From Candidatus Pseudomonas phytovorans (GTDB lineage: Bacteria; Pseudomonadota; Gammaproteobacteria; Pseudomonadales; Pseudomonadaceae), in contig CP119325.1 in the NCBI GenBank assembly GCA_029202525.1, positions 5,554,001 through 5,618,000 of the forward strand: 64,000 nt of DNA. Reading direction: 5' to 3'. The notes beneath the pieces were generated by a model. That model did not search any database. It saw only the letters and a list, made by a program, of their open reading frames with translations, and was not told the DNA's origin. How positions within the stretch are numbered: position 1 is the first letter of the stretch; the number at the start of each line of letters is the position of its first letter. Below are positions 17,404 to 26,724 of the stretch, one piece after another. The position numbers and the translations under genes are program-made.

Positions 17404-19113
17404 TCAGCGCGGCTCCATGTGAGCAATCATCAACTGCACACTCTCATTACCCCGAAACTCGTTCACATCCAGCTTGTACGCCAACTCCACCCAGCGCACA
17501 GTCGGATTCGGCCACACTTCGCGATCAACGCCGAAGGCAATGCCATCCAGCCGCACCGAGCCACATTCGCTCTTGAGCACCACCTTCAGGTGCCGCTCGC
17601 CCACCACGCGCTGCTCCACCAGCTGAAACACGCCATGAAACAGCGGTTCAGGGAAGTGCTGCCCCCACGGCCCGGCATTGCGCAGCGCCTTGGCCAGGTC
17701 AAGATGAAACTCTTCTACCGCCAGGCTGCCATCGGACTGCAAACGGCCGGTCAGGTCGTCTTCGCACAACTGGCGCCGCACTTCTTCGTCAAAGGCCTCG
17801 GCAAAAGCCGGGAAATTACCCTCAGGCAACGATAACCCTGCCGCCATGGCGTGGCCGCCAAACTTGCTGATCAGCTGCGGGTGGCGTGCTGCCACAGCAT
17901 CCAGTGCATCGCGGATGTGGAAGCCGGGTACCGAGCGCGCCGAACCTTTGAGCATGCCCTCGCCTGCATCGGCGAAGGCGATGGTTGGTCGGTGATAACG
18001 TTCTTTGAGGCGCGAAGCCAGAATACCGATTACACCCTGGTGCCAGTCGGCATCGAACAGGCAAAGGCCATAAGGCATCGACTCGACAGGCAGGTCCTTG
18101 AGCTGGGCCAGGGCTTCGCGCTGCATGCCCTGCTCGATGGTCTTGCGGTCCTGGTTCAGGTCGTCCAGCTGCTGGGCCATATCCTGGGCCAGCACTGCGT
18201 CTTCGCACAGCAGGCATTCGATGCCCAGGCTCATGTCGTCCAGGCGCCCGGCGGCGTTCAACCGTGGGCCGAGGATGAACCCGAGGTCAGTCGAGGTGAT
18301 GCGCCGGTGATCACGGCGGGCCACTTCGAGGATGGCCTTCAGCCCCGGGCGGGCACGACCGGCGCGAATGCGCTCAAGCCCCTGGTGCACCAGGATGCGG
18401 TTGTTGGCGTCCAGCGGCACCACGTCAGCGACGCTCCCCAGCGCAACCAGGTCGAGCAGTTCGCCGATGTTCGGCTGTGCTTGCGTCTCGTAGCGCCCCA
18501 GGCTGCGCAGGCGTGCGCGCAGGGCCATCAGCACGTAGAAGATCACCCCGACCCCGGCCAGCGACTTGCTCGGGAACGTACAGCCCGGCTGGTTGGGGTT
18601 GATGATGGCGTCGGCATCGGGCAACTCTGCGCCCGGCAGATGGTGGTCGGTAACCAGCACCTTAAGCCCGGCAGCCTTGGCGGCGGCCACGCCGTCGACA
18701 CTGGAAATGCCGTTGTCCACGGTAATCAGCAGTTGTGGCTGACGCTGCAGCGCCACCTCGACGATTTCCGGGGTCAGGCCGTAGCCGTATTCGAAGCGGT
18801 TGGGCACCAGGTAATCGACATGGGCCGCACCCATCAGGCGCAGGCCCAATACCCCGACGGTACTGGCGGTGGCACCATCAGCATCGAAGTCGCCCACGAT
18901 GAGGATGCGCTGGCGCTGGTCCAGCGCCTCGACCAGCAGGTCGACGCCGGCCTCGATGCCCTTGAGCTGCTGGTACGGCAGCAGCCGCGCCAGGCTTTTG
19001 TCCAGCTCGGCTTCGCTTTGCACGCCGCGCGCGGCGTACAAACGGGTCAGCAAGGGTGGCAGGTTACCCAGAAATGGCAGGGTCGGCGGCAGGGGGCGGG
19101 GTTCGATACGCAT
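17404..19113 (-). CDS. recJ: Single-strand-specific 5'-3' exonuclease RecJ
   Basis: Degrades single-stranded DNA 5' to 3' in RecF-pathway recombination and mismatch repair. 569 aa, normal length. DHH-family motifs are clear: GDFDADGATAS (motif I), TVDNGISS, VTDHHLPG (the DHH motif) and the DHHA1 region with FGGHAMAAGLSL. It starts 8 nt after yaeQ, so the two probably share a transcript. Composite repeat B sits just past its stop. Confidence 0.95.
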   Translation of the reverse strand: MRIEPRPLPPTLPFLGNLPPLLTRLYAARGVQSEAELDKSLARLLPYQQLKGIEAGVDLLVEALDQRQRILIVGDFDADGATASTVGVLGLRLMGAAHVDYLVPNRFEYGYGLTPEIVEVALQRQPQLLITVDNGISSVDGVAAAKAAGLKVLVTDHHLPGAELPDADAIINPNQPGCTFPSKSLAGVGVIFYVLMALRARLRSLGRYETQAQPNIGELLDLVALGSVADVVPLDANNRILVHQGLERIRAGRARPGLKAILEVARRDHRRITSTDLGFILGPRLNAAGRLDDMSLGIECLLCEDAVLAQDMAQQLDDLNQDRKTIEQGMQREALAQLKDLPVESMPYGLCLFDADWHQGVIGILASRLKERYHRPTIAFADAGEGMLKGSARSVPGFHIRDALDAVAARHPQLISKFGGHAMAAGLSLPEGNFPAFAEAFDEEVRRQLCEDDLTGRLQSDGSLAVEEFHLDLAKALRNAGPWGQHFPEPLFHGVFQLVEQRVVGERHLKVVLKSECGSVRLDGIAFGVDREVWPNPTVRWVELAYKLDVNEFRGNESVQLMIAHMEPR

Positions 19114-19121
19114 GGGTTGCT

Positions 19122-19664
19122 TCAGCCACGCTCACCGAGCAGCCACTGCAGCTGCACTTCGTGCTGGCCACGGTCATCCGTCACGAACACCGTGCCTTCA
19201 CTGATCATCACGTCCCACTTGATGCTACGCGGCATGTCGGTGGCCAGGGTTTCCAGCACTTCTTGCGGCACAGCAGCAATGTTGAGGTTTTTCAGGCCCT
19301 TGACTGCAGGCACCACTTTGCCTTCCCACACACGCAGGCTGCCATAGGCCAGCAGGCTGGTGCGCTCGGTGCGGCGCGAGCACCAGGTCAGGCGGTCGGC
19401 GTCTGGCTGGCCCACTTCGATCCAGTGCAATACGCGATCATCCAGGCTCTTTTCCCACAGCGCCGGCTCATCGACATCCGACAGACCGCGACCAAACGAC
19501 AAGTTCTCGTTGTACCAGAGCGCATACGCCAACAGACGAACCGCCATACGCTCTTCGGTTTCCGAAGGGTGGCGAGCAATGGTCTGCTTGACGCTTTCGT
19601 AGACGTTGCGATCAAGGTCGGTCAGGTTCAATTCGAACTTGTAGGTGGTGGAAGGCTGGGCCAT
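19122..19664 (-). CDS. yaeQ: YaeQ family protein
   Basis: 180 aa, matching YaeQ over its whole length (YKFELNLTDLDRNVYESVKQ; HPSETEERMAVRLLAYAL; WIEVGQPDADRLTWCSRR). YaeQ has a PD-(D/E)XK nuclease-like fold; its cellular role is unsettled. It lies directly upstream of recJ and diverges from the CoA-transferase gene, with 131 nt between for both promoters. Confidence 0.9.
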   Translation of the reverse strand: MAQPSTTYKFELNLTDLDRNVYESVKQTIARHPSETEERMAVRLLAYALWYNENLSFGRGLSDVDEPALWEKSLDDRVLHWIEVGQPDADRLTWCSRRTERTSLLAYGSLRVWEGKVVPAVKGLKNLNIAAVPQEVLETLATDMPRSIKWDVMISEGTVFVTDDRGQHEVQLQWLLGERG

Positions 19665-19795
19665 GGTCGAGGGGCTTCGTGCAAAAGAAAAGTGGCACAG
19701 TCTAACCCATCCGCACCTTCCATGCGCCGCAGCAGTACCCGGCGAAACCGACGTGTGATAAAACCACGGCTCTGCCCAATTGCCACGGATGCCCC

Positions 19796-20995
19796 ATGTC
19801 GACGCCCAGCAAACCCCTCGCCGGCCTCAAAGTTGTCGAACTCGGCACCCTGATCGCCGGGCCGTTCGCCTCGCGCATCTGTGCCGAATTTGGCGCGCAG
19901 GTGGTAAAGGTCGAGTCGCCCGACGGTGGCGACCCGCTGCGCAAGTGGCGCAAGCTGTACGAGGGCACGTCGCTGTGGTGGTTCGTGCAGGCCCGCAACA
20001 AGCAATCGCTCACCCTCAACCTCAAGCACCCCGAGGGCCGCGAGATTCTCAAGCGCCTGCTGGCCGAGGCCGACATCCTGATCGAAAACTTCCGCCCGGG
20101 CGTACTGGAAAAACTCGGCCTGGGCTGGGACGTGCTGCATGCGCTGAACCCGCGCCTGGTCATGGTGCGCCTGTCGGGCTTTGGCCAGACCGGGCCCATG
20201 AAAGACCAGCCGGGCTTCGGCGCGGTGGGCGAGTCGATGGGCGGCCTGCGCTACATCACCGGCTTTGACGACCGCCCACCGGTGCGCACCGGCATTTCCA
20301 TCGGTGACTCGATTGCCGCCTTATGGGGGGTAATCGGCGCGCTGATGGCGCTGCGCCACCGAGAAGTCAATGGCGGCCAGGGCCAAGTGGTGGACGTGGC
20401 GCTGTACGAAGCGATCTTCGCCATGATGGAAAGCATGGTCCCGGAGTTCGATGTGTTCGGTTTTATCCGCGAGCGGACCGGCAACATCATGCCCGGCATC
20501 ACGCCCTCCTCGATCCACACCAGCGCCGACGGCAAGCACGTGCAGATCGGTGCCAACGGCGATGCAATCTTCAAGCGCTTCATGCAGGCCATCGGCCGCG
20601 CCGACCTGGCCGATGACCCGGCCCTGGCCAGCAACGATGGCCGCGACCTGCGCCGCGACGAGCTGTACGGGGTAATTGACCGCTGGGCCAACAGCCTGCC
20701 GCTGGAGCAACTGATGCAGGTGCTGACCACGGCCGAGGTACCGGCCAGCCGTATCTATTCCGCCGAGGACATGTTCAGTGACCCGCAGTACCTGGCGCGG
20801 GAGATGTTCTTGCAGGCCAAGCTGCCGGACGGCAAGCCCTTCAAAATGCCCGGCATCGTGCCCAAGCTGTCAGATACACCAGGCTCCACCGAATGGGTCG
20901 GCCCGGCCCTGGGCGAACATACCGAGGCACTGCTTGGCAACCTGGGCTACGACGCGGCGGCCATTGCCAGCCTGCGCGCAGCAGGCACGGTCTGA
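19796..20995 (+). CDS. CaiB/BaiF (type III) CoA transferase
   Basis: Family III enzymes move CoA from one carboxylic acid to another through an aspartyl-CoA intermediate. The 399-aa protein has the family start GLKVVELGTLIAGPFASRI, the motif IENFRPGVLEKLGLG and the catalytic Asp, D171 in SIGDSIAALWG. C-terminal PGIVPKLSDTPGS is also typical. No decarboxylase or dehydrogenase partner is adjacent, so the acid it acts on (glutarate, itaconate or other) cannot be assigned. It is followed 20 nt later by a secreted solute-binding-like gene. Confidence 0.85.
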   Translation: MSTPSKPLAGLKVVELGTLIAGPFASRICAEFGAQVVKVESPDGGDPLRKWRKLYEGTSLWWFVQARNKQSLTLNLKHPEGREILKRLLAEADILIENFRPGVLEKLGLGWDVLHALNPRLVMVRLSGFGQTGPMKDQPGFGAVGESMGGLRYITGFDDRPPVRTGISIGDSIAALWGVIGALMALRHREVNGGQGQVVDVALYEAIFAMMESMVPEFDVFGFIRERTGNIMPGITPSSIHTSADGKHVQIGANGDAIFKRFMQAIGRADLADDPALASNDGRDLRRDELYGVIDRWANSLPLEQLMQVLTTAEVPASRIYSAEDMFSDPQYLAREMFLQAKLPDGKPFKMPGIVPKLSDTPGSTEWVGPALGEHTEALLGNLGYDAAAIASLRAAGTV

Positions 20996-21015
20996 CCCTG
21001 GCGCTGCCCGGATTC

Positions 21016-21891
21016 ATGCGCGCGGCCCGCGGCCTACGCCATTTGGCCCTGCTGTGCGGGCTATTGCCCGCATTGCTGCTGCAGCCTGCCAGCGCCAAAG
21101 AACATCTCTTCTGGCTGTTGCGTGAACTGCCGCCGTTCACTATTTTCGAAGGCCCTGAAAAAGGCCAAGGGGTGATCGACCAGCTGTTGCCCCTGCTGAT
21201 CGAGCAAATGCCCGAGTACGACCACAGCATCGTGCGAGTCAACCGCGCCCGCGGCATCCAGATGCTGCAAGACCGCAACAGTTTCACCTGCGACCCAACC
21301 CTGCTGTGGACCCCACAACGCGCCGAATATGTACGGTTTTCCATGCCATCGCTGGGCGTGCTCAGCGGCGGCCTGGTGCTGCGCAAGGAAAACCAGGCGT
21401 TGGTGGCGCCCTACCTTGACGGCCAGGAGGTGGACCTGCATGGCCTGCTGAGCCAGACCCCGCTGAAGCTGGGGATTGTCGCCGAGCGCAGCTACGGCAC
21501 GCAGATCGATGCCATCCTCAGCCAGTTGCCCGCCACTTCGCTAAGCCGCCACTACGGCAACGACGCCACTGCCAACCTGCTGCAGATGCAGCAACTGGGG
21601 CGCTTGCGCATGGTGCTCGGATACTGGCCTGAAGTGCGCTACCTGATCCAGCAGCAAGGCGAGTCACTGGCTAACTACCAATTTCATCCTGTACAGGGGG
21701 TGGAGCGTTATCAGTTTCTGCACGTGGGGTGTTCGGACAGCGAGCTGGGGCGCGCTGCGGTGGCGCATATTGACCAGTTGCTGCCGGCGCTGCGCCGGGA
21801 GGTGCTACCCGGGTTGTACGCGCGGTGGCTGGACCCGGCGCTGCGGGAAGATTACCTGGAAGAGAGCAAGCGCTTCTTCGAAGCGCAATAG
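21016..21891 (+). CDS. Secreted periplasmic solute-binding-like protein
   Basis: 291 aa from the ATG at 21016. The longer frame from 20893 overlaps the CoA-transferase gene and would bury the signal peptide. Residues 1-28 are a Sec signal (ALLCGLLPALLLQPASAKEH). The mature part looks like the SBP_bac_3 fold (REL PPFTIFEG, CDPTLLWTPQRAEYVRFSMP, KLGIVAERSYGTQIDAIL). No permease or ATPase is nearby. Similar Pseudomonas proteins of unknown function lie beside kinases or cyclases, so a sensory or orphan role is possible. Spaces in motifs only break long strings. Confidence 0.65.
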   Translation: MRAARGLRHLALLCGLLPALLLQPASAKEHLFWLLRELPPFTIFEGPEKGQGVIDQLLPLLIEQMPEYDHSIVRVNRARGIQMLQDRNSFTCDPTLLWTPQRAEYVRFSMPSLGVLSGGLVLRKENQALVAPYLDGQEVDLHGLLSQTPLKLGIVAERSYGTQIDAILSQLPATSLSRHYGNDATANLLQMQQLGRLRMVLGYWPEVRYLIQQQGESLANYQFHPVQGVERYQFLHVGCSDSELGRAAVAHIDQLLPALRREVLPGLYARWLDPALREDYLEESKRFFEAQ

Positions 21892-21920
21892 CTGCGGCAT
21901 ACGCGGGCCTTTGCAGCACT

Positions 21921-21962
21921 CGGAAAAAAGAAACCCCGGAACGCTGGGGAGGACGCCCGGGG
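21921..21962 (-). terminator. Rho-independent terminator after the DUF3509 gene
   Basis: On the minus strand a CCCCGG/CCGGGG stem (57-62 and 34-39 of the 21900s) is followed by TTTCTTTTTT. This is a good intrinsic terminator for the minus-strand gene at 22056 and also separates it from the converging solute-binding gene. A second small hairpin (AAGCCC/GGGCTT) precedes it near 21970. Confidence 0.6.
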
Positions 21963-22055
21963 CCAAGCGAAAGCCCTTTGGGGGCTTCCCGTGGCAGCCT
22001 TGCCAGCACCGGAGCAAAGCACTGGCTGGCTGCCTTACTGTGTCTGATAGGCCAA

Positions 22056-22337
22056 TCAGGCAAAGGTTCCCTGCGGTTGCTGGCGCTGTTGCAATGCCGC
22101 GATCACACAGGGCTGCAAACGTCCCTCGGCTATCTGCAGGTCACGGTGCAAGCCATCCACCAAGTCGATCAACAGGCGTTGCTCTTGCAACTGGCGCTCG
22201 CTGACCATGCGCCGCAAGGTAACCCCGGCGAGGCGATCATGAACGGTCAGTTGGCGATTACCGCTGGCATCGGCGATGCCGAGGTGGGTCTGATAAGGGG
22301 TCAGGGCATCGTTGAGCAGGCTGCAGATTCTTTCCAT
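22056..22337 (-). CDS. Small DUF3509 protein
   Basis: A 93-aa protein (MERICSLLNDALTPYQTHLG; VHDRLAGVTLRRMVSERQLQ; LIDLVDGLHRDLQIAEG) resembling DUF3509, a small cytosolic family found mostly in Pseudomonas with unknown function. A GTG at 22346 would add three residues; neither start has a strong ribosome-binding site, so the start is uncertain. Followed by an intrinsic terminator at 21921-21962. Confidence 0.65.
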   Translation of the reverse strand: MERICSLLNDALTPYQTHLGIADASGNRQLTVHDRLAGVTLRRMVSERQLQEQRLLIDLVDGLHRDLQIAEGRLQPCVIAALQQRQQPQGTFA

Positions 22338-22416
22338 CCGGGTCACTCGCTGCGTGGTGGGATATAAAGGAACTGACCAGCAAGCGCAGCGGAAAGTTCG
22401 TCACACCGCGCCTGGT

Positions 22417-22836
22417 TCAGTGAGCATGCGGGGCTGACATGACAGTTTGAATACGCGGGCCCGCTCGCACCTGCAATGCGTGCAGGACATGCTGCAGGCG
22501 GGGCATCGACAGTGGCCAGGGCAACTCGGCGAGCACCCACAGGCCTTTCTTTCTCGCCTCGTGAGCGAGGTTGTGGCGTTTGGGAGTGGCCTGGCCAACA
22601 AACAACAGGGCCCGGGCCCTGGGCTGCCGGGCGAGTAAGGCAAGGCCGGCCCGAGTGGGCATGGCGTGGTCGAGGATCAGCAAGTCAGGGCGACGCTCAA
22701 CACTGTGGAGGGCATCGAGCTCAGTGCTGTCTGCACTGATGCGCACGTCGAAGATGCCCTGCGCGTTGAGGGCTTGATGCAGGAGGATCTGGTGCGATGG
22801 GCGAGCCTGGTGGATCAGCACGGAGGTCTGGTACAT
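22417..22836 (-). CDS. Stand-alone degenerate receiver-domain protein
   Basis: 139 aa, recognisable as a response-regulator receiver fold without an output domain: the phospho-acceptor-like D56 in LLILDHAMPTRAGLALL is present. The acid pair normally at the end of strand 1 is missing (VLIHQARPSHQ instead of VDD), and the conserved Lys before the last strand is replaced (LAELPWPLS). Phosphorylation is therefore doubtful, and it may bind a partner constitutively. An AGGAGC site lies 6 nt upstream of the ATG. It follows thrC on the same strand, 132 nt away, probably as a separate unit. Confidence 0.6.
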   Translation of the reverse strand: MYQTSVLIHQARPSHQILLHQALNAQGIFDVRISADSTELDALHSVERRPDLLILDHAMPTRAGLALLARQPRARALLFVGQATPKRHNLAHEARKKGLWVLAELPWPLSMPRLQHVLHALQVRAGPRIQTVMSAPHAH

Positions 22837-22968
22837 GAGCCGCTCCTGGTGGGAGGATCGGCAAATCTAGGCCTTGCGCAGGGCTGCCTGAATAGGATGT
22901 TTCTGAAAATGTTGCGGAAAATTCCCGAGACCTTGGGGCCGCGTTGCAGCCCCAGGCCATAGCAATCC

Positions 22969-24378
22969 TTACAGCGGCTTGCCGCGGTTACCGTGCTGGC
23001 TGACAAAGCCTTGAACAGCTTTCAGGTCATTGGCCAGCACCGTGCAACGCTCTTCACGGCTGAACAGGTCGCTGAGGTGCGCCGGCAGTTCGAGCGCCTT
23101 GCCTACACCTGCCTTTTCCACCGCTTCCGGGAACTTGACCGGGTGCGCAGTCCCCAGCACCACCATCGGCGTGTCCAGGCTACGGCGGCACTCGCGGGCG
23201 GCCTTGACGCCGATCGCGGTGTGCGGGTCGAGCACTTCACCGGTGGCAGCGAAGACTTCGGCAATAGTCTCGCAGGTCTGCTCGTCGCTTACTGCCAGCG
23301 AGTCGAACAGCTTGCGCGCTTCGGTCCAGCGGTCTTGATCGACGCTGAAGCCGCCACCTTGCTTGAAGTTGGCCATCAGCTCGGCAATCGCGCCACCGTT
23401 GCGGCCATGCAGGTCGAACAGCAGGCGCTCGAAGTTGGACGAGACCATGATGTCCATCGACGGCGACAGGGTCGCGTGCAGGGTGTCCTTGACGTACTGG
23501 TTGCCGCTCATGAACCGGTGCAGGATGTCGTTACGGTTGGTGGCAACGATCAGCTGGCTGATCGGCAAGCCCATGTTGCGCGCCAGGTAACCGGCGAAGA
23601 TGTCGCCGAAGTTGCCGGTCGGTACCGAGAACGCCACCGAGCGCGCCGGCCCACCCAGCTGCAGGGCTGCGTGGAAGTAGTAAACGATCTGGGCCATGAT
23701 CCGCGCCCAGTTGATCGAGTTGACGGCTACCAGGCGGGTGCCCTTGAGGAACGACTGGTCGGCGAAGCTGGCCTTGACCATCTCCTGGCAGTCGTCGAAG
23801 TTGCCTTCGATGGCGATGTTGTGGATGTTGTCACCGAAAATGGTGGTCATCTGGCGGCGCTGCACTTCCGACACACGCTGGTGCGGGTGCAGGATGAAGA
23901 TGTCGACGTTGTCGCAGCGACGGCAGCCTTCGATGGCGGCGGAACCGGTGTCACCACTGGTGGCGCCGACAATCACCACGCGCTCGTTGCGCTTGGCCAG
24001 TACGTGATCGAGCAGGCGGCCGAGCAGTTGCAGGGCAAAGTCCTTGAACGCCAGGGTCGGGCCGTGGAACAGCTCCAGCACCCATTCATTGCTGTTCAGC
24101 TGGCGCAGCGGAGCGACCGCCGCGTGGGCGAACTCGCCATAGGTTTCTTCAAGGATCTTCTTGAAGTCGGCGTCGGCGATGCTGCCGTCAACAAACGGGC
24201 GCATCACACGGAAGGCCAGCTCGTGATAAGGCAGGCCAGCCCACGAGGCGATTTCTTCCTGGGTGAAACGTGGCAGGTTTTCCGGCACGTACAGGCCGCC
24301 GTCGCTGGCCAGGCCAGCCAGCAGCACGTCTTCGAAATTCAGGGCCGGTGCCTGGCCGCGGGTACTGATATAGCGCAT
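22969..24378 (-). CDS. thrC: Threonine synthase
   Basis: A PLP enzyme converting O-phosphohomoserine to threonine, the last step of threonine synthesis. 469 aa; the PLP lysine is K112 in GPTLAFKDFALQLLG, and the N terminus MRYISTRGQAPALNFEDVL is typical. The frame extends upstream to 24480, but the ATG at 24378 gives the family N terminus. It lies 61 nt after hom on the same strand, the usual hom-thrC arrangement in Pseudomonas. Confidence 0.95.
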   Translation of the reverse strand: MRYISTRGQAPALNFEDVLLAGLASDGGLYVPENLPRFTQEEIASWAGLPYHELAFRVMRPFVDGSIADADFKKILEETYGEFAHAAVAPLRQLNSNEWVLELFHGPTLAFKDFALQLLGRLLDHVLAKRNERVVIVGATSGDTGSAAIEGCRRCDNVDIFILHPHQRVSEVQRRQMTTIFGDNIHNIAIEGNFDDCQEMVKASFADQSFLKGTRLVAVNSINWARIMAQIVYYFHAALQLGGPARSVAFSVPTGNFGDIFAGYLARNMGLPISQLIVATNRNDILHRFMSGNQYVKDTLHATLSPSMDIMVSSNFERLLFDLHGRNGGAIAELMANFKQGGGFSVDQDRWTEARKLFDSLAVSDEQTCETIAEVFAATGEVLDPHTAIGVKAARECRRSLDTPMVVLGTAHPVKFPEAVEKAGVGKALELPAHLSDLFSREERCTVLANDLKAVQGFVSQHGNRGKPL

Positions 24379-24439
24379 GGGTGCAAACCTTCGATGCTGA
24401 GGCCGGGGCCGCGCTGGCGGCCCGACGGCACAAATTTTG

Positions 24440-25744
24440 TTAGTTGAGCTGCTCGACGCGGATACGCACAACCTTGCCAATCACGTCCTGCAGGGCTTCC
24501 AGGGCGACGATGGCGTCGTTGATGCTCTGCTCGACCACGCCATGGGTCAGGAGAATCATCGGCACCAGGCCGTCCTGTTCCTCGGCTTCCTTCTGCATGA
24601 TCGACTCGATGTTGATGCCACGCTCCGACAGGATGCTGGCCACCTGGGCCAGTACGCCCGGGTGATCCTTGGCCTGGATGCGCAGGTAATAGGCGCTTTC
24701 GCAGGCTTCGATCGGCAAGATCGGGTGGGCCGACAGCGAGTCTGGCTGGAAGGCCAGGTGCGGCACGCGGTTTTCCGGGTCGGAAGTCATCGCACGGACC
24801 ACGTCGACCAGGTCGCCAACCACCGACGAAGCGGTAGGCTCCATGCCGGCACCCGCGCCGTAGTACAGGGTGGAACCGGCGGCGTCACCGTTGACCATCA
24901 CGGCGTTCATCACACCGTTGACGTTGGCGATCAGGCGGTCGGCCGGGATCAGCGTCGGGTGCACCCGCAACTCGATGCCTTCAGCGGTGCGACGCGCCAC
25001 GCCCAGGTGCTTGATGCGGTAGCCCAGGGCCTCGGCATAGTTCACGTCAGCAGTGGTCAGCTGGGTGATGCCTTCGGTGTAGGCCTTGTCGAACTGCAGC
25101 GGAATGCCGAAAGCGATCGAAGCCAGGATGGTCAGCTTGTGCGCGGCGTCGATGCCCTCGACGTCGAAGGTCGGGTCGGCTTCGGCGTAGCCCAGCGCCT
25201 GGGCTTCGGCGAGCACGTCCGGGAAGGCACGGCCCTTCTCACGCATTTCGGTGAGGATGAAGTTGCCGGTGCCGTTGATGATGCCGGCCAGCCAGTTGAT
25301 GCGGTTGGCCGACAGGCCTTCGCGGATGGCCTTGATCACCGGGATGCCACCCGCCACGGCCGCTTCGAAGGCGACGATCACGCCCTTCTCGCGGGCCTTG
25401 GCAAAGATTTCGTTACCGTGCACGGCAATCAGCGCCTTGTTGGCGGTGACCACGTGCTTGCCGTTTTCGATGGCCTTGAGCACCAGGTCGCGGGCGATGG
25501 TGTAGCCACCGATCAGCTCGATGACAATATCGATCTCCGGGTTGCTCGCAACTTCGAACACGTCAGCGGTAATGGGGGTACCGGTAATCTGGCAGTTCGG
25601 GTTCTGCGAGCGCATGGCGATCTGTGCCACTTCAATACCGCGCCCGGCACGACGGGCAATCTCCTCGGCGTTGCGCTGAAGTACATTGAAGGTTCCGCCA
25701 CCGACGGTCCCCAACCCACAGATGCCTACTTTGACCGGTTTCAC
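24440..25744 (-). CDS. hom: Homoserine dehydrogenase
   Basis: Reduces aspartate semialdehyde to homoserine with NAD(P)H, the branch point to threonine and methionine. 434 aa: NAD-binding GLGTVGGGTFNVL at the N terminus, catalytic-domain motifs (GGYTIARDLVLKAIENGKHV, AAVAGGIPVI, NGTGNFIL) and a C-terminal ACT domain (HPGVLAQVASILSERGINIES) for threonine feedback. The start is a GTG at 25744 preceded by GGGGAG at 6 nt, not the upstream ATG at 25792. Confidence 0.95.
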   Translation of the reverse strand: MKPVKVGICGLGTVGGGTFNVLQRNAEEIARRAGRGIEVAQIAMRSQNPNCQITGTPITADVFEVASNPEIDIVIELIGGYTIARDLVLKAIENGKHVVTANKALIAVHGNEIFAKAREKGVIVAFEAAVAGGIPVIKAIREGLSANRINWLAGIINGTGNFILTEMREKGRAFPDVLAEAQALGYAEADPTFDVEGIDAAHKLTILASIAFGIPLQFDKAYTEGITQLTTADVNYAEALGYRIKHLGVARRTAEGIELRVHPTLIPADRLIANVNGVMNAVMVNGDAAGSTLYYGAGAGMEPTASSVVGDLVDVVRAMTSDPENRVPHLAFQPDSLSAHPILPIEACESAYYLRIQAKDHPGVLAQVASILSERGINIESIMQKEAEEQDGLVPMILLTHGVVEQSINDAIVALEALQDVIGKVVRIRVEQLN

Positions 25745-25827
25745 TGTGAACTCCCCATTGAACGGCCGACACCTTCGCCGACCGTGAAACATGCCGTCAC
25801 CCCATGACGACGGCGTACTGAATTGGA

Positions 25828-26571
25828 TTACTTGGCAAGTGCCAGCTTGGCGACCTGCGGTGCCGGCTGGTAGCCCGGAATCACCTGGCCGCTTTCAAGC
25901 ACGATGGCCGGCGTGCCATTGACGCCGATCGACTGGCCCAGCTGGAACTGCTTGCCGACCGGGTTGGCGCACTTGGCGGCCTTGATCTCTTCACCTTCGA
26001 CCATCTTGTCCATCGCCCCACGGCGATCGCTGGAGCACCACACCGCCTGCAACTGCTGGTCACCCGGCGAGCCGAGCCCCTGGCGCGGGAAGGCGACATA
26101 GCGCACTTCGATACCGCGGCGGTTCAGTTCGGGCACTTCGGCGTGCAGCTTGTGGCAGTACGGGCAGGTGGTGTCGGTGAACACGGTGATGTGCGACTTG
26201 GTCTCGCCCTTGGCAGGATAAACCACCATCTCGGCGGCTGGAATGCCGTTGATGAGCTTGGCGACGCCTTGGCGCTCGGTTTTTTCGGTGAGGTTGACCG
26301 GCTTGCCGTCCTGGATCTGGAACAGGTAGCCCTGCATCACGAACTGGCCGTCGGCGCTGGCGTACAGCACGCGGCCGCCCTGCAGCTTGACTTCATACAG
26401 GCCGTTCAGCGGGCTGCTGGCCACGCTTTCGACGGGCACGTCCAGCTCAAGGTTTTGCAACGATTTACGGATGGCCTGCTCGGCACCGGCATTGCTGTCG
26501 GTTGCCGCAGCAACGGCAAAAGTACTGGCCAACGCCAACGCGGCGGCGGCGAAAAACTGGGTCACGCGCAT
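25828..26571 (-). CDS. dsbC: Periplasmic thiol:disulfide isomerase DsbC
   Basis: Reshuffles wrong disulfides in periplasmic proteins. 247 aa from the ATG at 26571, which has AGGAG at 6 nt. Signal peptide (FFAAAALALASTFAVAAA), N-terminal dimerisation domain, then a thioredoxin fold with the active site C136-PY-C139 and a cis-proline loop (NGTPAIV). A second structural Cys pair is present (VWCSSD, AAKCANP). Between xerD and hom on one strand, an order common in pseudomonads. Disulfide-containing T2SS substrates may depend on it. Confidence 0.94.
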   Translation of the reverse strand: MRVTQFFAAAALALASTFAVAAATDSNAGAEQAIRKSLQNLELDVPVESVASSPLNGLYEVKLQGGRVLYASADGQFVMQGYLFQIQDGKPVNLTEKTERQGVAKLINGIPAAEMVVYPAKGETKSHITVFTDTTCPYCHKLHAEVPELNRRGIEVRYVAFPRQGLGSPGDQQLQAVWCSSDRRGAMDKMVEGEEIKAAKCANPVGKQFQLGQSIGVNGTPAIVLESGQVIPGYQPAPQVAKLALAK

Positions 26572-26724
26572 GGGAACTCCTGAAGGCGGACAGGGGCCGG
26601 GGGGCGCCACCTGCGAAAAATACGCGGTGGCCGTGCGGCCCTTGGTGCAAACCGCCCAAGCCTACCACATCGCACCCCTGGTGAAGGGGCTGGCAAGGAC
26701 CAGTCGGCGGAACATGAAAAACAT

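Noticed and set aside
24437..25807. Long plus-strand frame over hom
   Set aside because: His/Asp/Val-rich antisense shadow of homoserine dehydrogenase.
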